Assembly (NCBI GenBank): GCA_011050525.1
Contig: DRFO01000031.1
Coordinates: 1-64,000, forward strand
Origin: Halopseudomonas xinjiangensis
Lineage (GTDB): Bacteria > Pseudomonadota > Gammaproteobacteria > Pseudomonadales > Pseudomonadaceae
Direction of reading: 5' to 3'
DNA: 64,000 nt
Translations under genes and position numbers: made by a program
Notes under the pieces: model-generated
The model's input: the letters and a program-made list of their open reading frames with translations, nothing else
Told to the model about the DNA's origin: nothing
The model's database searches: none
Shown here: positions 9,175-18,893 of the stretch, piece after piece
How positions within the stretch are numbered: position 1 is the stretch's first letter
Layout of the letters: each line of letters starts with the position of its first letter

Positions 9175-9451
9175 GCCGCCAGCCTCGTCAACTAATCTAT
9201 GCGACAACATGCCACAGCAGCGTTACACGCTTTGGCTTCACATCCGTCGAGGAGCAGTTTAACCTTGCCGTTGCCCGAGCCACGCCTAAAAAATCTACAG
9301 GCTGGGTATCAGCCAGCGGTAGGAAACGCCGGATGATCCATTCTTGCACTCTATTTGATGCGCTTGGCGGATTTCTGATTTCAGATTGACGCGATGTCAG
9401 GAAAGATGCGACCAAAGCCGCGATCCAGAGGCCTTTGAACTTCCATTTTCA

Positions 9452-9465
9452 TTGACAAGCGTCAT
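9452..9465 (+). promoter_or_regulatory. Candidate ANR/FNR box upstream of ccoN
   Basis: TTGAC-AAGC-GTCAT matches the FNR-class operator (TTGAT-N4-ATCAA) in arrangement and at 7 of 10 bases, 77 bp upstream of the ccoN start. cbb3 oxidase operons are often induced at low oxygen through this type of site. The assignment is from sequence similarity only. The rest of the interval between 9175 and 9541 shows no convincing gene. Confidence 0.5.
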
Positions 9466-9541
9466 TGCAAACGGTTCATCGTTTCCTCATACTTGCGCCG
9501 CTTTTGAACCCCTTAACCCATTGCTATCCGTGGAATCTCGC

Positions 9542-10969
9542 ATGAGCACAGCTACCACTCCGACAGCTTATAACTACAAGGTAGTACGCCAGTTCGCCAT
9601 CATGACGGTGGTCTGGGGTATCTTTGGTATGGCCCTCGGCGTCTTCATCGCTGCCCAGTTGGTCTGGCCTCAACTCAGTTTCGACCTTCCCTGGTTGACC
9701 TTCGGCCGTCTCCGTCCGCTGCATACCAACTCTGTGATCTTCGCCTTCGGCGGCTGCGCGCTTTTCGCGACCTCATATTATGTGGTCCAGCGGACCTCAC
9801 AGGCCCGAATCGTCTCTGATCGGCTGGCAGCGTTTACCTTCTGGGGTTGGCAGGCGGTGATCGTCTCGGCGATCATTACTCTCCCATTGGGTCTGACCTC
9901 TACCAAGGAATACGCTGAGCTGGAATGGCCCATCGATATTCTCATAGCGGTGGTGTGGATTTCTTATGCGCTGGTGTTCTTCGGCACCATCATGAAGCGC
10001 AAGATGAAACATATCTATGTGGGCAACTGGTTCTTCGGCGGATTCATCGTCACCGTCGCCGTGCTGCACATTGTCAACAGCATGGCCATGCCAGTTTCGC
10101 TATTCAAATCCTATTCGATCTATGCCGGTGCGACTGACGCCATGGTGCAGTGGTGGTATGGGCACAACGCGGTAGGCTTCTTTCTGACTGCTGGTTTCCT
10201 GGGCATGATGTACTACTTCGTGCCAAAGCAGGCTGGCCGTCCGATCTACTCCTACCGCCTGTCTATCGTGCATTTCTGGGCACTGATCTCCATCTATATC
10301 TGGGCCGGCCCGCACCACCTGCACTACACCGCGCTGCCTGACTGGGCCCAGTCCCTGGGCATGGTGATGTCGCTGATTTTGCTGGCACCGAGCTGGGGCG
10401 GCATGATCAACGGCATGATGACCCTCTCGGGCGCTTGGCACAAACTGCGTACCGATCCAATTTTGCGCTTTCTGGTGGTTTCGCTGGCCTTCTACGGCAT
10501 GTCGACCTTCGAAGGCCCGATGATGGCGATCAAGACCGTGAACGCCCTGTCGCATTACACCGACTGGACCATCGGCCATGTACACGCCGGCGCCCTTGGC
10601 TGGGTAGCGATGATTTCCATCGGCTCGCTGTATCACATGATTCCGAAGCTTTTCGGCCGTGAGCGCATGCATAGCATCGGCATGATCAACGTGCACTTCT
10701 GGCTCGCTACGGTCGGTACGGTTCTCTATATCGTTTCAATGTGGGTCAACGGAATCACCCAGGGTTTGATGTGGCGCGCAGTGAATGTCGACGGCACGCT
10801 TACCTACTCTTTCGTGGAAGCGCTGGAAGCCAGTCACCCGGGTTATGTAGTCCGCCTGATTGGTGGTGCGTTTTTCCTGCTCGGCATGTTTGTGATGGCC
10901 TGGAACGTTTGGCAGACAGTACGCCAATCGAAGTCGACAGAAGCCGAAGCCGCTGCGCAGATGGCCTGA
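9542..10969 (+). CDS. ccoN: cbb3-type cytochrome c oxidase subunit I
   Basis: This is the catalytic subunit of the high-affinity terminal oxidase, carrying heme b and the heme b3-CuB oxygen-reducing centre in the inner membrane. The start [18 protein letters not shown] at 9542 gives the normal length of 475 residues. Visible heme and copper ligands lie in [12 protein letters not shown] (about residue 60), [17 protein letters not shown], the CuB pair [14 protein letters not shown], and [11 protein letters not shown]. It is the first gene of the ccoNOQP operon, 11 bp before ccoO. Confidence 0.98.
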   Translation: MSTATTPTAYNYKVVRQFAIMTVVWGIFGMALGVFIAAQLVWPQLSFDLPWLTFGRLRPLHTNSVIFAFGGCALFATSYYVVQRTSQARIVSDRLAAFTFWGWQAVIVSAIITLPLGLTSTKEYAELEWPIDILIAVVWISYALVFFGTIMKRKMKHIYVGNWFFGGFIVTVAVLHIVNSMAMPVSLFKSYSIYAGATDAMVQWWYGHNAVGFFLTAGFLGMMYYFVPKQAGRPIYSYRLSIVHFWALISIYIWAGPHHLHYTALPDWAQSLGMVMSLILLAPSWGGMINGMMTLSGAWHKLRTDPILRFLVVSLAFYGMSTFEGPMMAIKTVNALSHYTDWTIGHVHAGALGWVAMISIGSLYHMIPKLFGRERMHSIGMINVHFWLATVGTVLYIVSMWVNGITQGLMWRAVNVDGTLTYSFVEALEASHPGYVVRLIGGAFFLLGMFVMAWNVWQTVRQSKSTEAEAAAQMA

Positions 10970-10980
10970 GGAGCTTATAG

Positions 10981-11589
10981 ATGAACCATGAAATCGTAGA
11001 AAAGAACCTTGGGCTGCTGGTGGTGCTGATGGTGTTCGCCATCAGCCTGGGCGGCCTGACGCAGATCGTTCCGCTGTTCTTCCAACAGGAAACCACTGAA
11101 CCTATCGAGGGTCTACGTCCCTATACCGCTCTCGAGCTTGAAGGCCGCGACATTTACATCCGTGAAGGCTGCGTTGGCTGCCACTCACAGATGGTTCGCC
11201 CTTTCCGCGCGGAGACGGAGCGTTATGGTCATTATTCCGTGGCTGGCGAGAGCGTCTGGGAGCATCCATTCCTGTGGGGCTCCAAGCGTACCGGCCCGGA
11301 TCTGGCCCGCGTTGGCGGTCGTTACTCCAATGACTGGCACCGTGCGCACTTGATCAATCCGCGCGACGTGGTGCCTGAGTCCAAGATGCCCTCCTATCCA
11401 TGGCTGCAGGAAAACACGCTGGATGGCGATCATACCGCGCGCAAGATGGAAGTAATGCGTGGCTTCGGCGTCCCTTACACAGATGAAGATATTGCCGGAG
11501 CCAAGGAAGCGGTTGAGGGTGTAGCAGAAATAGACGCGCTGATCGCTTATCTGCAACACCTGGGCACCGTCTTGTCAGACCGCAGGTAA
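10981..11589 (+). CDS. ccoO: cbb3-type cytochrome c oxidase subunit II (monoheme c)
   Basis: A 202-residue membrane-anchored c-type cytochrome that passes electrons toward CcoN. It has one N-terminal transmembrane helix (about 10-30), then the single heme-binding motif CVGCH near residue 64 and the conserved SQMVRPF and PSYPWL segments, the latter following the axial Met ([10 protein letters not shown]). Length and motif order are typical. It is co-transcribed with ccoN, ccoQ and ccoP. Confidence 0.98.
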   Translation: MNHEIVEKNLGLLVVLMVFAISLGGLTQIVPLFFQQETTEPIEGLRPYTALELEGRDIYIREGCVGCHSQMVRPFRAETERYGHYSVAGESVWEHPFLWGSKRTGPDLARVGGRYSNDWHRAHLINPRDVVPESKMPSYPWLQENTLDGDHTARKMEVMRGFGVPYTDEDIAGAKEAVEGVAEIDALIAYLQHLGTVLSDRR

Positions 11590-11594
11590 CCGCG

Positions 11595-11792
11595 ATGGAT
11601 ATCAACACAGTCCGCGGCATCGCCACGATTCTGGTCATGCTGGCCTTTCTTGGGGTTGTTCTATGGGCGTACAGCTCATACAAGAAGAAAGACTTCGACG
11701 AGGCAGCTCAACTGCCCTTCGATGACGAAACAGAAGATGAAAAAGCGGCCCGTGTGCAGAAAGAAGAAGACGCTAGGAGTAACAAGAAATGA
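11595..11792 (+). CDS. ccoQ: cbb3-type oxidase subunit CcoQ (FixQ)
   Basis: A 65-residue single-pass membrane protein with a hydrophobic helix at about residues 8-28 (GIATILVMLAFLGVVLWAYSS), followed by a highly charged cytosolic tail. CcoQ helps stabilise the assembled oxidase. The small size, the position between ccoO and ccoP, and the 4-base ATGA overlap with ccoP identify it. Confidence 0.93.
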   Translation: MDINTVRGIATILVMLAFLGVVLWAYSSYKKKDFDEAAQLPFDDETEDEKAARVQKEEDARSNKK

Positions 11793-12709
11793 GCAACTTT
11801 TGGAGCGGTTATATTACTGTTCTGACGCTGGTTACCATCGGCCTGATCGTCTGGCTGCTGTTTGCCACACGCAAGGGCCAGCGCCCCGACCACACTGAAG
11901 AAACCGTCGGCCACTCGTTCGACGGCATCGAAGAATATGACAACCCGCTGCCCCGCTGGTGGTTCATGCTGTTCATCGCCACGATCATATTCGGCGCCTT
12001 CTACCTGGCCCTGTACCCTGGTCTTGGCAAGTGGGACGGACTGCTCAACTGGACCCAGGAAGGCCAGTATGAAGACGAAGTCGCCCAGGCCCAGGAGCAA
12101 TTCGCTCCGATCTTCGCCCGGTATGCCGACATGCCGGTGGAAGAAGTTGCCACCGACCAGGATGCCATCCGCATTGGCCAGCGTCTTTTTGCTACCAACT
12201 GCTCGGTGTGCCATGGCTCCGATGCCCGTGGCGCGTTCGGCTTTCCAAACCTGACTGACAACGACTGGATCTGGGGCGGCACGCCTGAACAGATCAAGAC
12301 CACCCTTCGCCAGGGTCGTCAGGCAGCGATGCCGGCCTGGCTGGCAGTGATCGGCGACCGTGGTGTGCGCGATACCGCAGGTTACGTGCGCAGCATGGCC
12401 GGGCTGGATTCGGAAAACGTCAACCTGGAAGCGGGTCAAAAGGTGTTCCAGACCAACTGTGTGGCCTGCCATGGCCCTGAAGGCAAGGGCAACCCCCTGC
12501 TGGGCGCGCCTAACCTGACTGACGATATCTGGCTGTATGGATCAAGCATGCTGCAGGTTCAGCAAACATTGCGCTATGGTCGTAACGGTAATATGCCTTC
12601 CCAGCAACATCTGGGTGAAGACAAGATTCACATGCTCGCTTCCTATGTTTACAGCCTGTCCCAGGAAGACGGCGAAGTGGGTGATACTGACCGGCCGAAG
12701 GGCAAGTAA
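11789..12709 (+). CDS. ccoP: cbb3-type cytochrome c oxidase subunit III (diheme c)
   Basis: A 306-residue diheme cytochrome c that receives electrons from soluble carriers. An N-terminal helix (about 10-28) is followed by a second hydrophobic segment (WWFMLFIATIIFGAFYLALYPG, about residues 55-75). The two heme motifs are CSVCH (about residue 138) and CVACH (about residue 226). Length is normal. Its start overlaps the ccoQ stop by 4 bp, indicating translational coupling. Confidence 0.98.
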   Translation: MSNFWSGYITVLTLVTIGLIVWLLFATRKGQRPDHTEETVGHSFDGIEEYDNPLPRWWFMLFIATIIFGAFYLALYPGLGKWDGLLNWTQEGQYEDEVAQAQEQFAPIFARYADMPVEEVATDQDAIRIGQRLFATNCSVCHGSDARGAFGFPNLTDNDWIWGGTPEQIKTTLRQGRQAAMPAWLAVIGDRGVRDTAGYVRSMAGLDSENVNLEAGQKVFQTNCVACHGPEGKGNPLLGAPNLTDDIWLYGSSMLQVQQTLRYGRNGNMPSQQHLGEDKIHMLASYVYSLSQEDGEVGDTDRPKGK

Positions 12710-12783
12710 CACCCTCCGCGACGCTTGGTCGCATGGTTTACAAGCACTTACCCGTACTATCCTTGGCATGCGGAAATGTACCC

Positions 12784-12807
12784 CCTGGCCGGATCTCTCT
12801 GGCCAGG
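12784..12807. repeat. Inverted repeat (hairpin) between ccoP and ccoG
   Basis: CCTGGCC at 12784-12790 and GGCCAGG at 12801-12807 form a perfect 7-bp stem around a 10-base loop, in the 129-bp gap between ccoP and ccoG. The sequence after it is pyrimidine-rich but lacks a clean T-run. A weak terminator or mRNA-stabilising hairpin separating oxidase structural genes from assembly genes is plausible. Confidence 0.4.
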
Positions 12808-12838
12808 TTCCCCTCCTCCCTCGATGACCAAGGCTGAC

Positions 12839-14251
12839 ATGACCGAAAAGATTGCCGTCAAAGACATAACGCCTGGGAATGCCGAAACCTACGATCTGTA
12901 CGCCAAGCGCGACAAGATCCACACCCGTTCGTACAAAGGACTATTCAAGAATATTCGGGTGATCGGCGTGGCCTTTCTGTTTGCCCTGTATTTCGGTACA
13001 GCATGGCTATCCTGGGACGGACGTCAGGCGGTGCTGTTCGATCTTCCTGCACGGCAATTTCATATCTTTGGCGCGACCTTCCAGCCCCAGGACTTCTTCC
13101 TGTTGTCATTCCTGCTGATTATCTGCGCCTTTGGGCTGTTTTTTATCACCGTTTTTGCAGGACGAGTCTGGTGCGGCTATACCTGCCCGCAAACCGTATG
13201 GACATGGATTTTCATGTGGGCCGAGCGTGTGACAGAGGGTGAGCGCAATGCGCGCATCAAACTCGATGAGGCACCGATGACCGCGAACAAGCTGGCGCGC
13301 AGAACAGCAAAACACACGATCTGGCTAACGGTATCGCTGGTTACCGCCATCACCTTTGTTGGTTATTTCACGCCGATCCGCGAACTGGTAATCGACACCT
13401 TCACTTGGCAAATAGGCGGTTGGGCGTTGTTCTGGATCTTTTTCTTCACCGCTGCCACCTACCTCAACGCCGGGTGGTTGCGTGAGCAGGTATGCATTCA
13501 CATGTGTCCCTACGCACGCTTTCAGAGCGTTATGTTCGACCGCGATACCCTTATCGTTTCGTACGACCCCAACCGGGGTGAAGCCCGCGGCCCGCGTAAA
13601 AAAGGCGTAGAGCCCGCCGCGGTCGGTCTTGGCGACTGCGTTGATTGTCAGATGTGCGTGCAGGTCTGCCCCACCGGCATCGATATTCGCGAGGGTCTGC
13701 AGGTGGAATGCATCAGCTGTGCTGCGTGCATCGACGCCTGCGATGAGGTCATGGACAAAATGGAGTACCCACGAGGCCTGATCCGCTACACCACCGAGCA
13801 CAATCTGGCTGGCGAAGAGACCAAGGTATTGCGGCCGCGCCTGCTAGGCTACGGCGTGGCACTGATGATCATGATTGGCTTGTTCATCTCGACCGTCAGC
13901 GGGCTGGCCAAGGTGTCGCTGGACGTGGAACGCGACCGAAACGTTCTGTTTCGAGAGGTCCGTGGAGGCGATATCGAGAACGTGTATATCATTCGCATAT
14001 TCAACAAGAGCCAGGAGCAGCAGACCTATACCCTGACCGTAGACGGACATCCCGGCCTGGCCATGAACCTGCCGGCCAACCGCCTGAGCGTGCAGCCCAA
14101 TCGAATACTGCAGCTTCCGGTCAACGTTCAGCTCGACCCGGCGTTGATGGAGACCACTAACATTCCGATCACCTTCAGCATAACCTCGCTGGATGACATG
14201 GACATTTCAGCCGAGTCCGAAAGTCGATTCTTAGGCCCCACAGTCAGGTAA
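12839..14251 (+). CDS. ccoG: Cytochrome oxidase accessory protein CcoG (RdxA/FixG)
   Basis: A 470-residue membrane protein with polyferredoxin domains, needed for copper handling during cbb3 assembly. The start MTEKIAVKD at 12839 has AAGG at suitable spacing; the earlier candidates at 12725 and 12824 lack a ribosome-binding site. It shows several transmembrane segments, a CGYTCPQTVWTWIF motif near residue 120, and two clustered 4Fe-4S motifs, CVDCQMCVQVCPTG and CISCAACIDACDE, near residues 265-305. The C-terminal IgG-like domain (FixG_C) is present after the last helix. It is followed 4 bp later by ccoH. Confidence 0.96.
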   Translation: MTEKIAVKDITPGNAETYDLYAKRDKIHTRSYKGLFKNIRVIGVAFLFALYFGTAWLSWDGRQAVLFDLPARQFHIFGATFQPQDFFLLSFLLIICAFGLFFITVFAGRVWCGYTCPQTVWTWIFMWAERVTEGERNARIKLDEAPMTANKLARRTAKHTIWLTVSLVTAITFVGYFTPIRELVIDTFTWQIGGWALFWIFFFTAATYLNAGWLREQVCIHMCPYARFQSVMFDRDTLIVSYDPNRGEARGPRKKGVEPAAVGLGDCVDCQMCVQVCPTGIDIREGLQVECISCAACIDACDEVMDKMEYPRGLIRYTTEHNLAGEETKVLRPRLLGYGVALMIMIGLFISTVSGLAKVSLDVERDRNVLFREVRGGDIENVYIIRIFNKSQEQQTYTLTVDGHPGLAMNLPANRLSVQPNRILQLPVNVQLDPALMETTNIPITFSITSLDDMDISAESESRFLGPTVR

Positions 14252-14255
14252 TCCT

Positions 14256-14771
14256 ATGCAGCACGAAGAGCAATATGCGCCTTGGTACAAACAGTTCTGG
14301 CCGTGGTTCATCCTCAGCATTCTCGGCCTGTCGGTCGTGCTCGGTCTGAGCCTGCTATTCATCGCCTTTACGAACCAGGATAGCATGGTGCGCGACAACT
14401 ATTACAAAGAGGGTCGAGCCATCAACATGCACCTTGGTCGCGACAATATGGCCAGGGAGCTGAATCTGAGCGCCGCGTTCAGCATTGATGAGGTGACCGG
14501 CGAGATCAGCCTCGAGCTGAATGGCGATCTGGGGGTGAACCCTGCGGATCTGCAACTCGATCTGGTTTCACCCAGCCACGCCGACCGTGACAGGACGATC
14601 ATGCTGAATCGAGTCGGCGCCAACCAGTATGCCGGGCAGATGAGCGTCGGCATTCAGGGGAGGCATTATGTCGATCTCAGCGACCCCGTCCTGCCCGGCA
14701 ATGATGGCTGGCGCCTGACCGACGAACTGGAAGTGGTTCCCGGCCAGTCGTATAGCCTGTCTGCGCACTAG
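14256..14771 (+). CDS. ccoH: FixH/CcoH family protein
   Basis: A 171-residue single-pass membrane protein needed for cbb3 oxidase assembly and stability. The N-terminal region has the typical WYKQFWPWFI...LGLSVVLGLSLLFIAFT helix (about residues 11-37), followed by the SMVRDNYYKEGRAIN motif of FixH. The periplasmic remainder is beta-rich. It lies tightly between ccoG and ccoI. Confidence 0.95.
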   Translation: MQHEEQYAPWYKQFWPWFILSILGLSVVLGLSLLFIAFTNQDSMVRDNYYKEGRAINMHLGRDNMARELNLSAAFSIDEVTGEISLELNGDLGVNPADLQLDLVSPSHADRDRTIMLNRVGANQYAGQMSVGIQGRHYVDLSDPVLPGNDGWRLTDELEVVPGQSYSLSAH

Positions 14772-14774
14772 ATC

Positions 14775-17231
14775 ATGACCCTGGCCGTGGGCTGTTACCA
14801 CTGCGGTGAGCCGGTTCCCTCCGGCTCGCCGTGGTTCTGCGACATCCTCGGCGAGCCACGCCCGATGTGTTGCCCTGGCTGCCAAGCGGTGGCCGCCGCC
14901 ATCGTCACAGGCGGCCTGGAGTCCTACTATCGCCACCGTACCGAAAATTCCATCAATCCGGAGGCTTTGCCCAGCGCATTGCAGGACGAACTGGAGTTGC
15001 TGGACCGCGCCGACGTGCAACAGCGTTTCGTCCGTACCGAAGGTGATCAGCAGCAGATCCAGCTGCTGGTGGAGGGCATTTCCTGTGCTGCCTGCGGCTG
15101 GCTGATCGAGAAACGCCTGGCGCAGGTTCCGGGAGTCACCCATGCGAACCTGAACCTGGGCAATCACCGTCTGGCCGTCAGCTGGGATCCCAGGCAAACC
15201 AAGGTCTCCGCGCTGATCGCCGAAGTCAAGCGCATAGGTTACTCGGCCCAGCCCTATGAGGCCGACAAGGCCAGCGAACAGATCGCGGCCGAGAATCGGC
15301 GCTATCTTCGTCGCCTCGGCCTGGCGGGCCTGATGTTCATGCAGGTAATGATGGCTACGATGGCCCTGTATGAGGAATTCAACCAGGATCTCAGCGAGGA
15401 CATGGCGATAGTCTTGCGCTGGGTCAGCCTGCTGATGACGACTCCGGTGGTTTTTTATAGTTGCGTGCCGTTCTTTCAGGGCGCCTGGCGGGATTTGCGC
15501 AACCGCCGGCTGACCATGGACGTGTCGGTCTCGCTGGCCATCGGTGGCGCTTATCTGGCCGGCATCTGGGCGACGGTAACCAATACCGGCGAAATCTATT
15601 TCGATTCCGTGACCATGTTTGCCTTCTTCCTGCTGGCCGGTCGTTATCTTGAGCGCCGCGCCCGGCAGCGTACGGTCGAAAGCACCGCCAGGCTGGTCAA
15701 TCTGCTGCCACCCAGTGCGCTTCGGCTAGCCGCCAACGGCCAAACTCAACGGGTCATGCTCGATGAGGTTCGCCCAGGTGACTTGCTTGACATCAAGCCA
15801 GGCGAAAGCATCCCGACAGATGGAATCATTGTTCAGGGAATCAGTAGCGTCGACGAATCCGCGTTGTCTGGCGAATATTTGCCGCTGACCAAGCGTGTAG
15901 ACGATCCCGTCGTGGCTGGAACCCTCAATGTTGAAGGGCCGCTGCGCATCCGCGTCAGCGCCGTGGGCGAAGAGACGCGCCTGTCGGCTATCGTTCGGCT
16001 GCTCGAGCGTGCGCAGTCCGACAAGCCGCGGCTGGCGCAAATCGCCGATCAGACAGCCCAGTATTTCATTCTGGTGGTGCTCACCGCTGCAGTGGTTGTC
16101 GGCGCCGCCTGGTGGTGGTTTGCCAATGGTGAGACCGCGTTCTGGATCGTTTTGGCCATGCTGGTCGCCACCTGCCCTTGTGCGTTGTCCCTTGCTACAC
16201 CCACCGCATTGACCACCGCTACCGGCAGCTTGCACAAGCTCGGCCTGCTGGTTACCCGCGGACATGTACTGGAAGGCCTGAACAAGGTCGACACAGTCAT
16301 TCTGGACAAGACCGGAACGCTGACCGAAGGGCGTATGACGCTGGCCCGTATCGAGGCATTCCCGGGCCATGACCGCGATCAGGCCCTGACCTGGGGCCGC
16401 ATGCTCGAAGCACGTTCCGAGCACCCCATCGCCCGCGCCTTTGGGCGGGCTATCGAGGCGGCCGACAACCCTGTCAATTATCCCGGCAAAGGGTTGGAAG
16501 GCATCTGTCACGGCCGCAAACTGCGCATCGGCAAGCCTGCCTTTGTCGTGGACTTGAGCGGCGCAGCTGTTCCGCAACTGCCGGACGAAACGGGTCAATG
16601 GCTACTACTGGGCAGCGAGCAAGGGCCCATAGCCTGGTTTGGCCTGAACGACCGCCTGCGCAGTGACGCGCTGGAAATGGTCGAGGGCCTGAAGAAGCGC
16701 GGCCTCAGGGTGGTGCTGCTGTCGGGTGATCATGCCGCTGTGGTCGATCGCATGGCGGACCGACTGGGCATTGTCGAAGCCATAGGCAATGCGAGCCCCG
16801 ATGCCAAATTTGCATTCGTACAACAGCAGCAAGCCGCGGGCGCAACTGTTCTGATGCTCGGCGACGGCGTCAACGACGTCCCGGTGCTGGCCAGTGCGAA
16901 CATTTCCATTGCCATGGGCGAGGCCTCGGATCTGGCCAAGACCAGCGCTGATGCGGTGCTCCTGAGCGGTCATCTGAGCGTGTTGCTGGACGCGCTGAAC
17001 GGCGCACGCCGCACCCGGCGGATCATGTTGCAGAATCTATTCTGGGCCAGCGCGTACAATGCCGGAATACTCCCGCTGGCGGCACTGGGCATGGTTACCC
17101 CTGCCTGGGCCGCTATCGGCATGTCGGCGAGTTCCCTGCTGGTAGTGCTCAACGCGCTGCGACTCACCCGACTCAGCAGTGGGGCAGATGCCTCCTCCCC
17201 TCGCCCCGCCACCAAGGAGCAGCTTGCATGA
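14775..17231 (+). CDS. ccoI: Cu(I)-exporting P1B-type ATPase for cbb3 oxidase assembly
   Basis: An 818-residue copper-translocating ATPase (CcoI/FixI) that moves copper across the inner membrane for cytochrome oxidase maturation. The N-terminus contains a cysteine-rich metal-binding segment (CYHCGEP, CCPGCQAV) and a heavy-metal-associated domain with GISCAACGW near residue 98. Eight membrane helices include the transport motif ATCPCALSLATPTA. The phosphorylation motif DKTGTLTEG, the HP motif SEHPIARAFG and the hinge GDGVNDVPVL are all present. Its end overlaps ccoS by 4 bp. Confidence 0.97.
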   Translation: MTLAVGCYHCGEPVPSGSPWFCDILGEPRPMCCPGCQAVAAAIVTGGLESYYRHRTENSINPEALPSALQDELELLDRADVQQRFVRTEGDQQQIQLLVEGISCAACGWLIEKRLAQVPGVTHANLNLGNHRLAVSWDPRQTKVSALIAEVKRIGYSAQPYEADKASEQIAAENRRYLRRLGLAGLMFMQVMMATMALYEEFNQDLSEDMAIVLRWVSLLMTTPVVFYSCVPFFQGAWRDLRNRRLTMDVSVSLAIGGAYLAGIWATVTNTGEIYFDSVTMFAFFLLAGRYLERRARQRTVESTARLVNLLPPSALRLAANGQTQRVMLDEVRPGDLLDIKPGESIPTDGIIVQGISSVDESALSGEYLPLTKRVDDPVVAGTLNVEGPLRIRVSAVGEETRLSAIVRLLERAQSDKPRLAQIADQTAQYFILVVLTAAVVVGAAWWWFANGETAFWIVLAMLVATCPCALSLATPTALTTATGSLHKLGLLVTRGHVLEGLNKVDTVILDKTGTLTEGRMTLARIEAFPGHDRDQALTWGRMLEARSEHPIARAFGRAIEAADNPVNYPGKGLEGICHGRKLRIGKPAFVVDLSGAAVPQLPDETGQWLLLGSEQGPIAWFGLNDRLRSDALEMVEGLKKRGLRVVLLSGDHAAVVDRMADRLGIVEAIGNASPDAKFAFVQQQQAAGATVLMLGDGVNDVPVLASANISIAMGEASDLAKTSADAVLLSGHLSVLLDALNGARRTRRIMLQNLFWASAYNAGILPLAALGMVTPAWAAIGMSASSLLVVLNALRLTRLSSGADASSPRPATKEQLA

Positions 17232-17470
17232 CCTTTCTCTACGTACTGGTGCCGGTCGCTGTGGTTTTGGTAATCATCGCGATCTGGGTATTCAACTGGG
17301 CGGTCAACAGCGGCCAGTATGATGATCTGGACAGTCCGGCTCATAGCATTCTGTTCGATGATGAAGACCCAGCGCATCTGGCTGCGCAGAAGCGCGAGGA
17401 CGACGTCGCCGGGTCAGTGGATAAGCCCCCGGCCGATGCGTCTGCCGACAAGCCGGATGACCGGCCTTGA
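17228..17470 (+). CDS. ccoS: cbb3-type oxidase assembly protein CcoS
   Basis: An 80-residue single-pass membrane protein required for cofactor insertion into CcoN. It opens with a hydrophobic helix (FLYVLVPVAVVLVIIAIWVF), followed by the family motif FNWAVNSGQYDDLDSPAHSIL and an acidic tail. ATGA overlap with ccoI and TTGA overlap with the next gene place it inside the assembly operon. Confidence 0.95.
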   Translation: MTFLYVLVPVAVVLVIIAIWVFNWAVNSGQYDDLDSPAHSILFDDEDPAHLAAQKREDDVAGSVDKPPADASADKPDDRP

Positions 17471-18210
17471 GCGCCGATTACCTCCCCCTGCTGCTGACAG
17501 CCCTGACGCTTGGCCTGCTCGGCGGCGGTCACTGCATTGGCATGTGCGGCGGCTTGATGGGCGCGCTCACCCTGGCCATCCCGGCCGAGCAACGCCATGG
17601 TTGGCGATTGTGGCGGGTTCTGCTGGGTTACAACATTGGCCGGATAGCCAGCTATACCGCAGCCGGCGCATTGCTTGGCAGCCTGGGTTGGCTGCTCCGC
17701 GATCTCGGGCTGGATACGGTATTGCGGGTCATTGCCGGACTGCTGATGATCGCAATGGGGCTGTATCTGGCCAACTGGTGGTCCGGTCTGACACGCATCG
17801 AACACCTTGGCCGCGGCCTGTGGAAGCACCTCGAGCCGCACGCCCGCAGGCTGATGCCGGTAAGCCGCATGCCCCAGGCTATCGCATTGGGCGCACTGTG
17901 GGGCTGGTTACCCTGCGGACTGGTCTATAGCTCTTTGGTGTGGGCAAGCAGCCAGGGCAGCACGGGGTTGTCTGCCGGGTTGATGCTGGCGTTTGGCATT
18001 GGCACGCTACCCACCCTGCTGGCAACCGGCCTGGCGGCGCAGAAACTGATTTTTATACTGCGCAAACGGCCGGTGCGATTGACCGCGGCCGTGCTGGTCA
18101 TTCTGTTTGGTATCTGGACCCTACCGGGGCCCCATAACGCCTGGCTCATGAACCATGGCCCCGCCGATAGCCATCAGCCGACCTCCCACCCAGCGCATTC
18201 CCACCACTGA
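17467..18210 (+). CDS. TauE/SafE-family membrane protein (COG2836 type)
   Basis: A 247-residue membrane protein with about six hydrophobic segments and the motif GGHCIGMCGGLMGAL near residue 18, typical of the COG2836 'sulfite exporter' or UreH-like group. Family members commonly follow ccoI/ccoS and are thought to take part in copper or cofactor handling for oxidase assembly. The start is TTG at 17467, overlapping the ccoS stop in TTGA. The tail is His-rich (SHQPTSHPAHSHH), which could bind metal. A direct role in cbb3 biogenesis is inferred from position. Confidence 0.85.
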   Translation: MSADYLPLLLTALTLGLLGGGHCIGMCGGLMGALTLAIPAEQRHGWRLWRVLLGYNIGRIASYTAAGALLGSLGWLLRDLGLDTVLRVIAGLLMIAMGLYLANWWSGLTRIEHLGRGLWKHLEPHARRLMPVSRMPQAIALGALWGWLPCGLVYSSLVWASSQGSTGLSAGLMLAFGIGTLPTLLATGLAAQKLIFILRKRPVRLTAAVLVILFGIWTLPGPHNAWLMNHGPADSHQPTSHPAHSHH

Positions 18211-18308
18211 TGAATCGGGTTCGAATGGAAGACCGTGCGGCCATGATGTAGGCTTGCAGTGATTAACGAGATTACCGGCTTCGGTGACCAACCTACGCGA
18301 GTCAGCCC

Positions 18309-18854
18309 ATGATTTTTGACGAATACAGCATCAAATCCTTGATTCGCCCAGTGGCGGACTTTCCAAAGCCTGGCATCGTGTTCCGCGATATCACTCCCCT
18401 TTATCAGTCGCCCCGTGCCATGCGCATGGTTGCCGACAGTCTCATCCAGCGTTATGTCGAATCGCCCGTCACGCATATCGGCGCCGTGGATGCTCGTGGT
18501 TTTCTGGTTGGCGCCGTTCTGGCCTATGAACTGAACAAGCCGCTGGTGCTGTTTCGCAAGGTCGGCAAGCTTCCGGGCGAAACGATCAGAGACAGCTACC
18601 GAACCGAGTACGGCGAGGCGGAACTTGAGGTCCACCGCGACTCACTGAAAAAAGGCGACCAGGTATTGCTGCTCGACGATCTTATCGCTACCGGCGGCAC
18701 CTTCCTTGCCGCGGCCCGCTTGGTTAAACAGTTGGGCGCCGAGGTATACGAGGCCGCAGCGATCATTGATCTGCCGGACCTCGGTGGCTCGCGCAAAATG
18801 CAGGACGCTGACATTCCCACCTTTACGCTCTGCGCCTTTGAAGCCAGCGATTGA
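18309..18854 (+). CDS. apt: Adenine phosphoribosyltransferase
   Basis: This enzyme salvages adenine with PRPP to give AMP plus pyrophosphate in the cytosol. The 181-residue protein carries the N-terminal [14 protein letters not shown] motif and the PRPP-binding loop [13 protein letters not shown] near residue 120. It lies about 100 bp after the TauE-like gene. In P. aeruginosa the genes hemN and anr separate the cco assembly genes from apt; here they are missing from this interval. Confidence 0.96.
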   Translation: MIFDEYSIKSLIRPVADFPKPGIVFRDITPLYQSPRAMRMVADSLIQRYVESPVTHIGAVDARGFLVGAVLAYELNKPLVLFRKVGKLPGETIRDSYRTEYGEAELEVHRDSLKKGDQVLLLDDLIATGGTFLAAARLVKQLGAEVYEAAAIIDLPDLGGSRKMQDADIPTFTLCAFEASD

Positions 18855-18893
18855 ATCTTGCCGGGTACGGCCCATGACTGTCAGCAGATCTGG

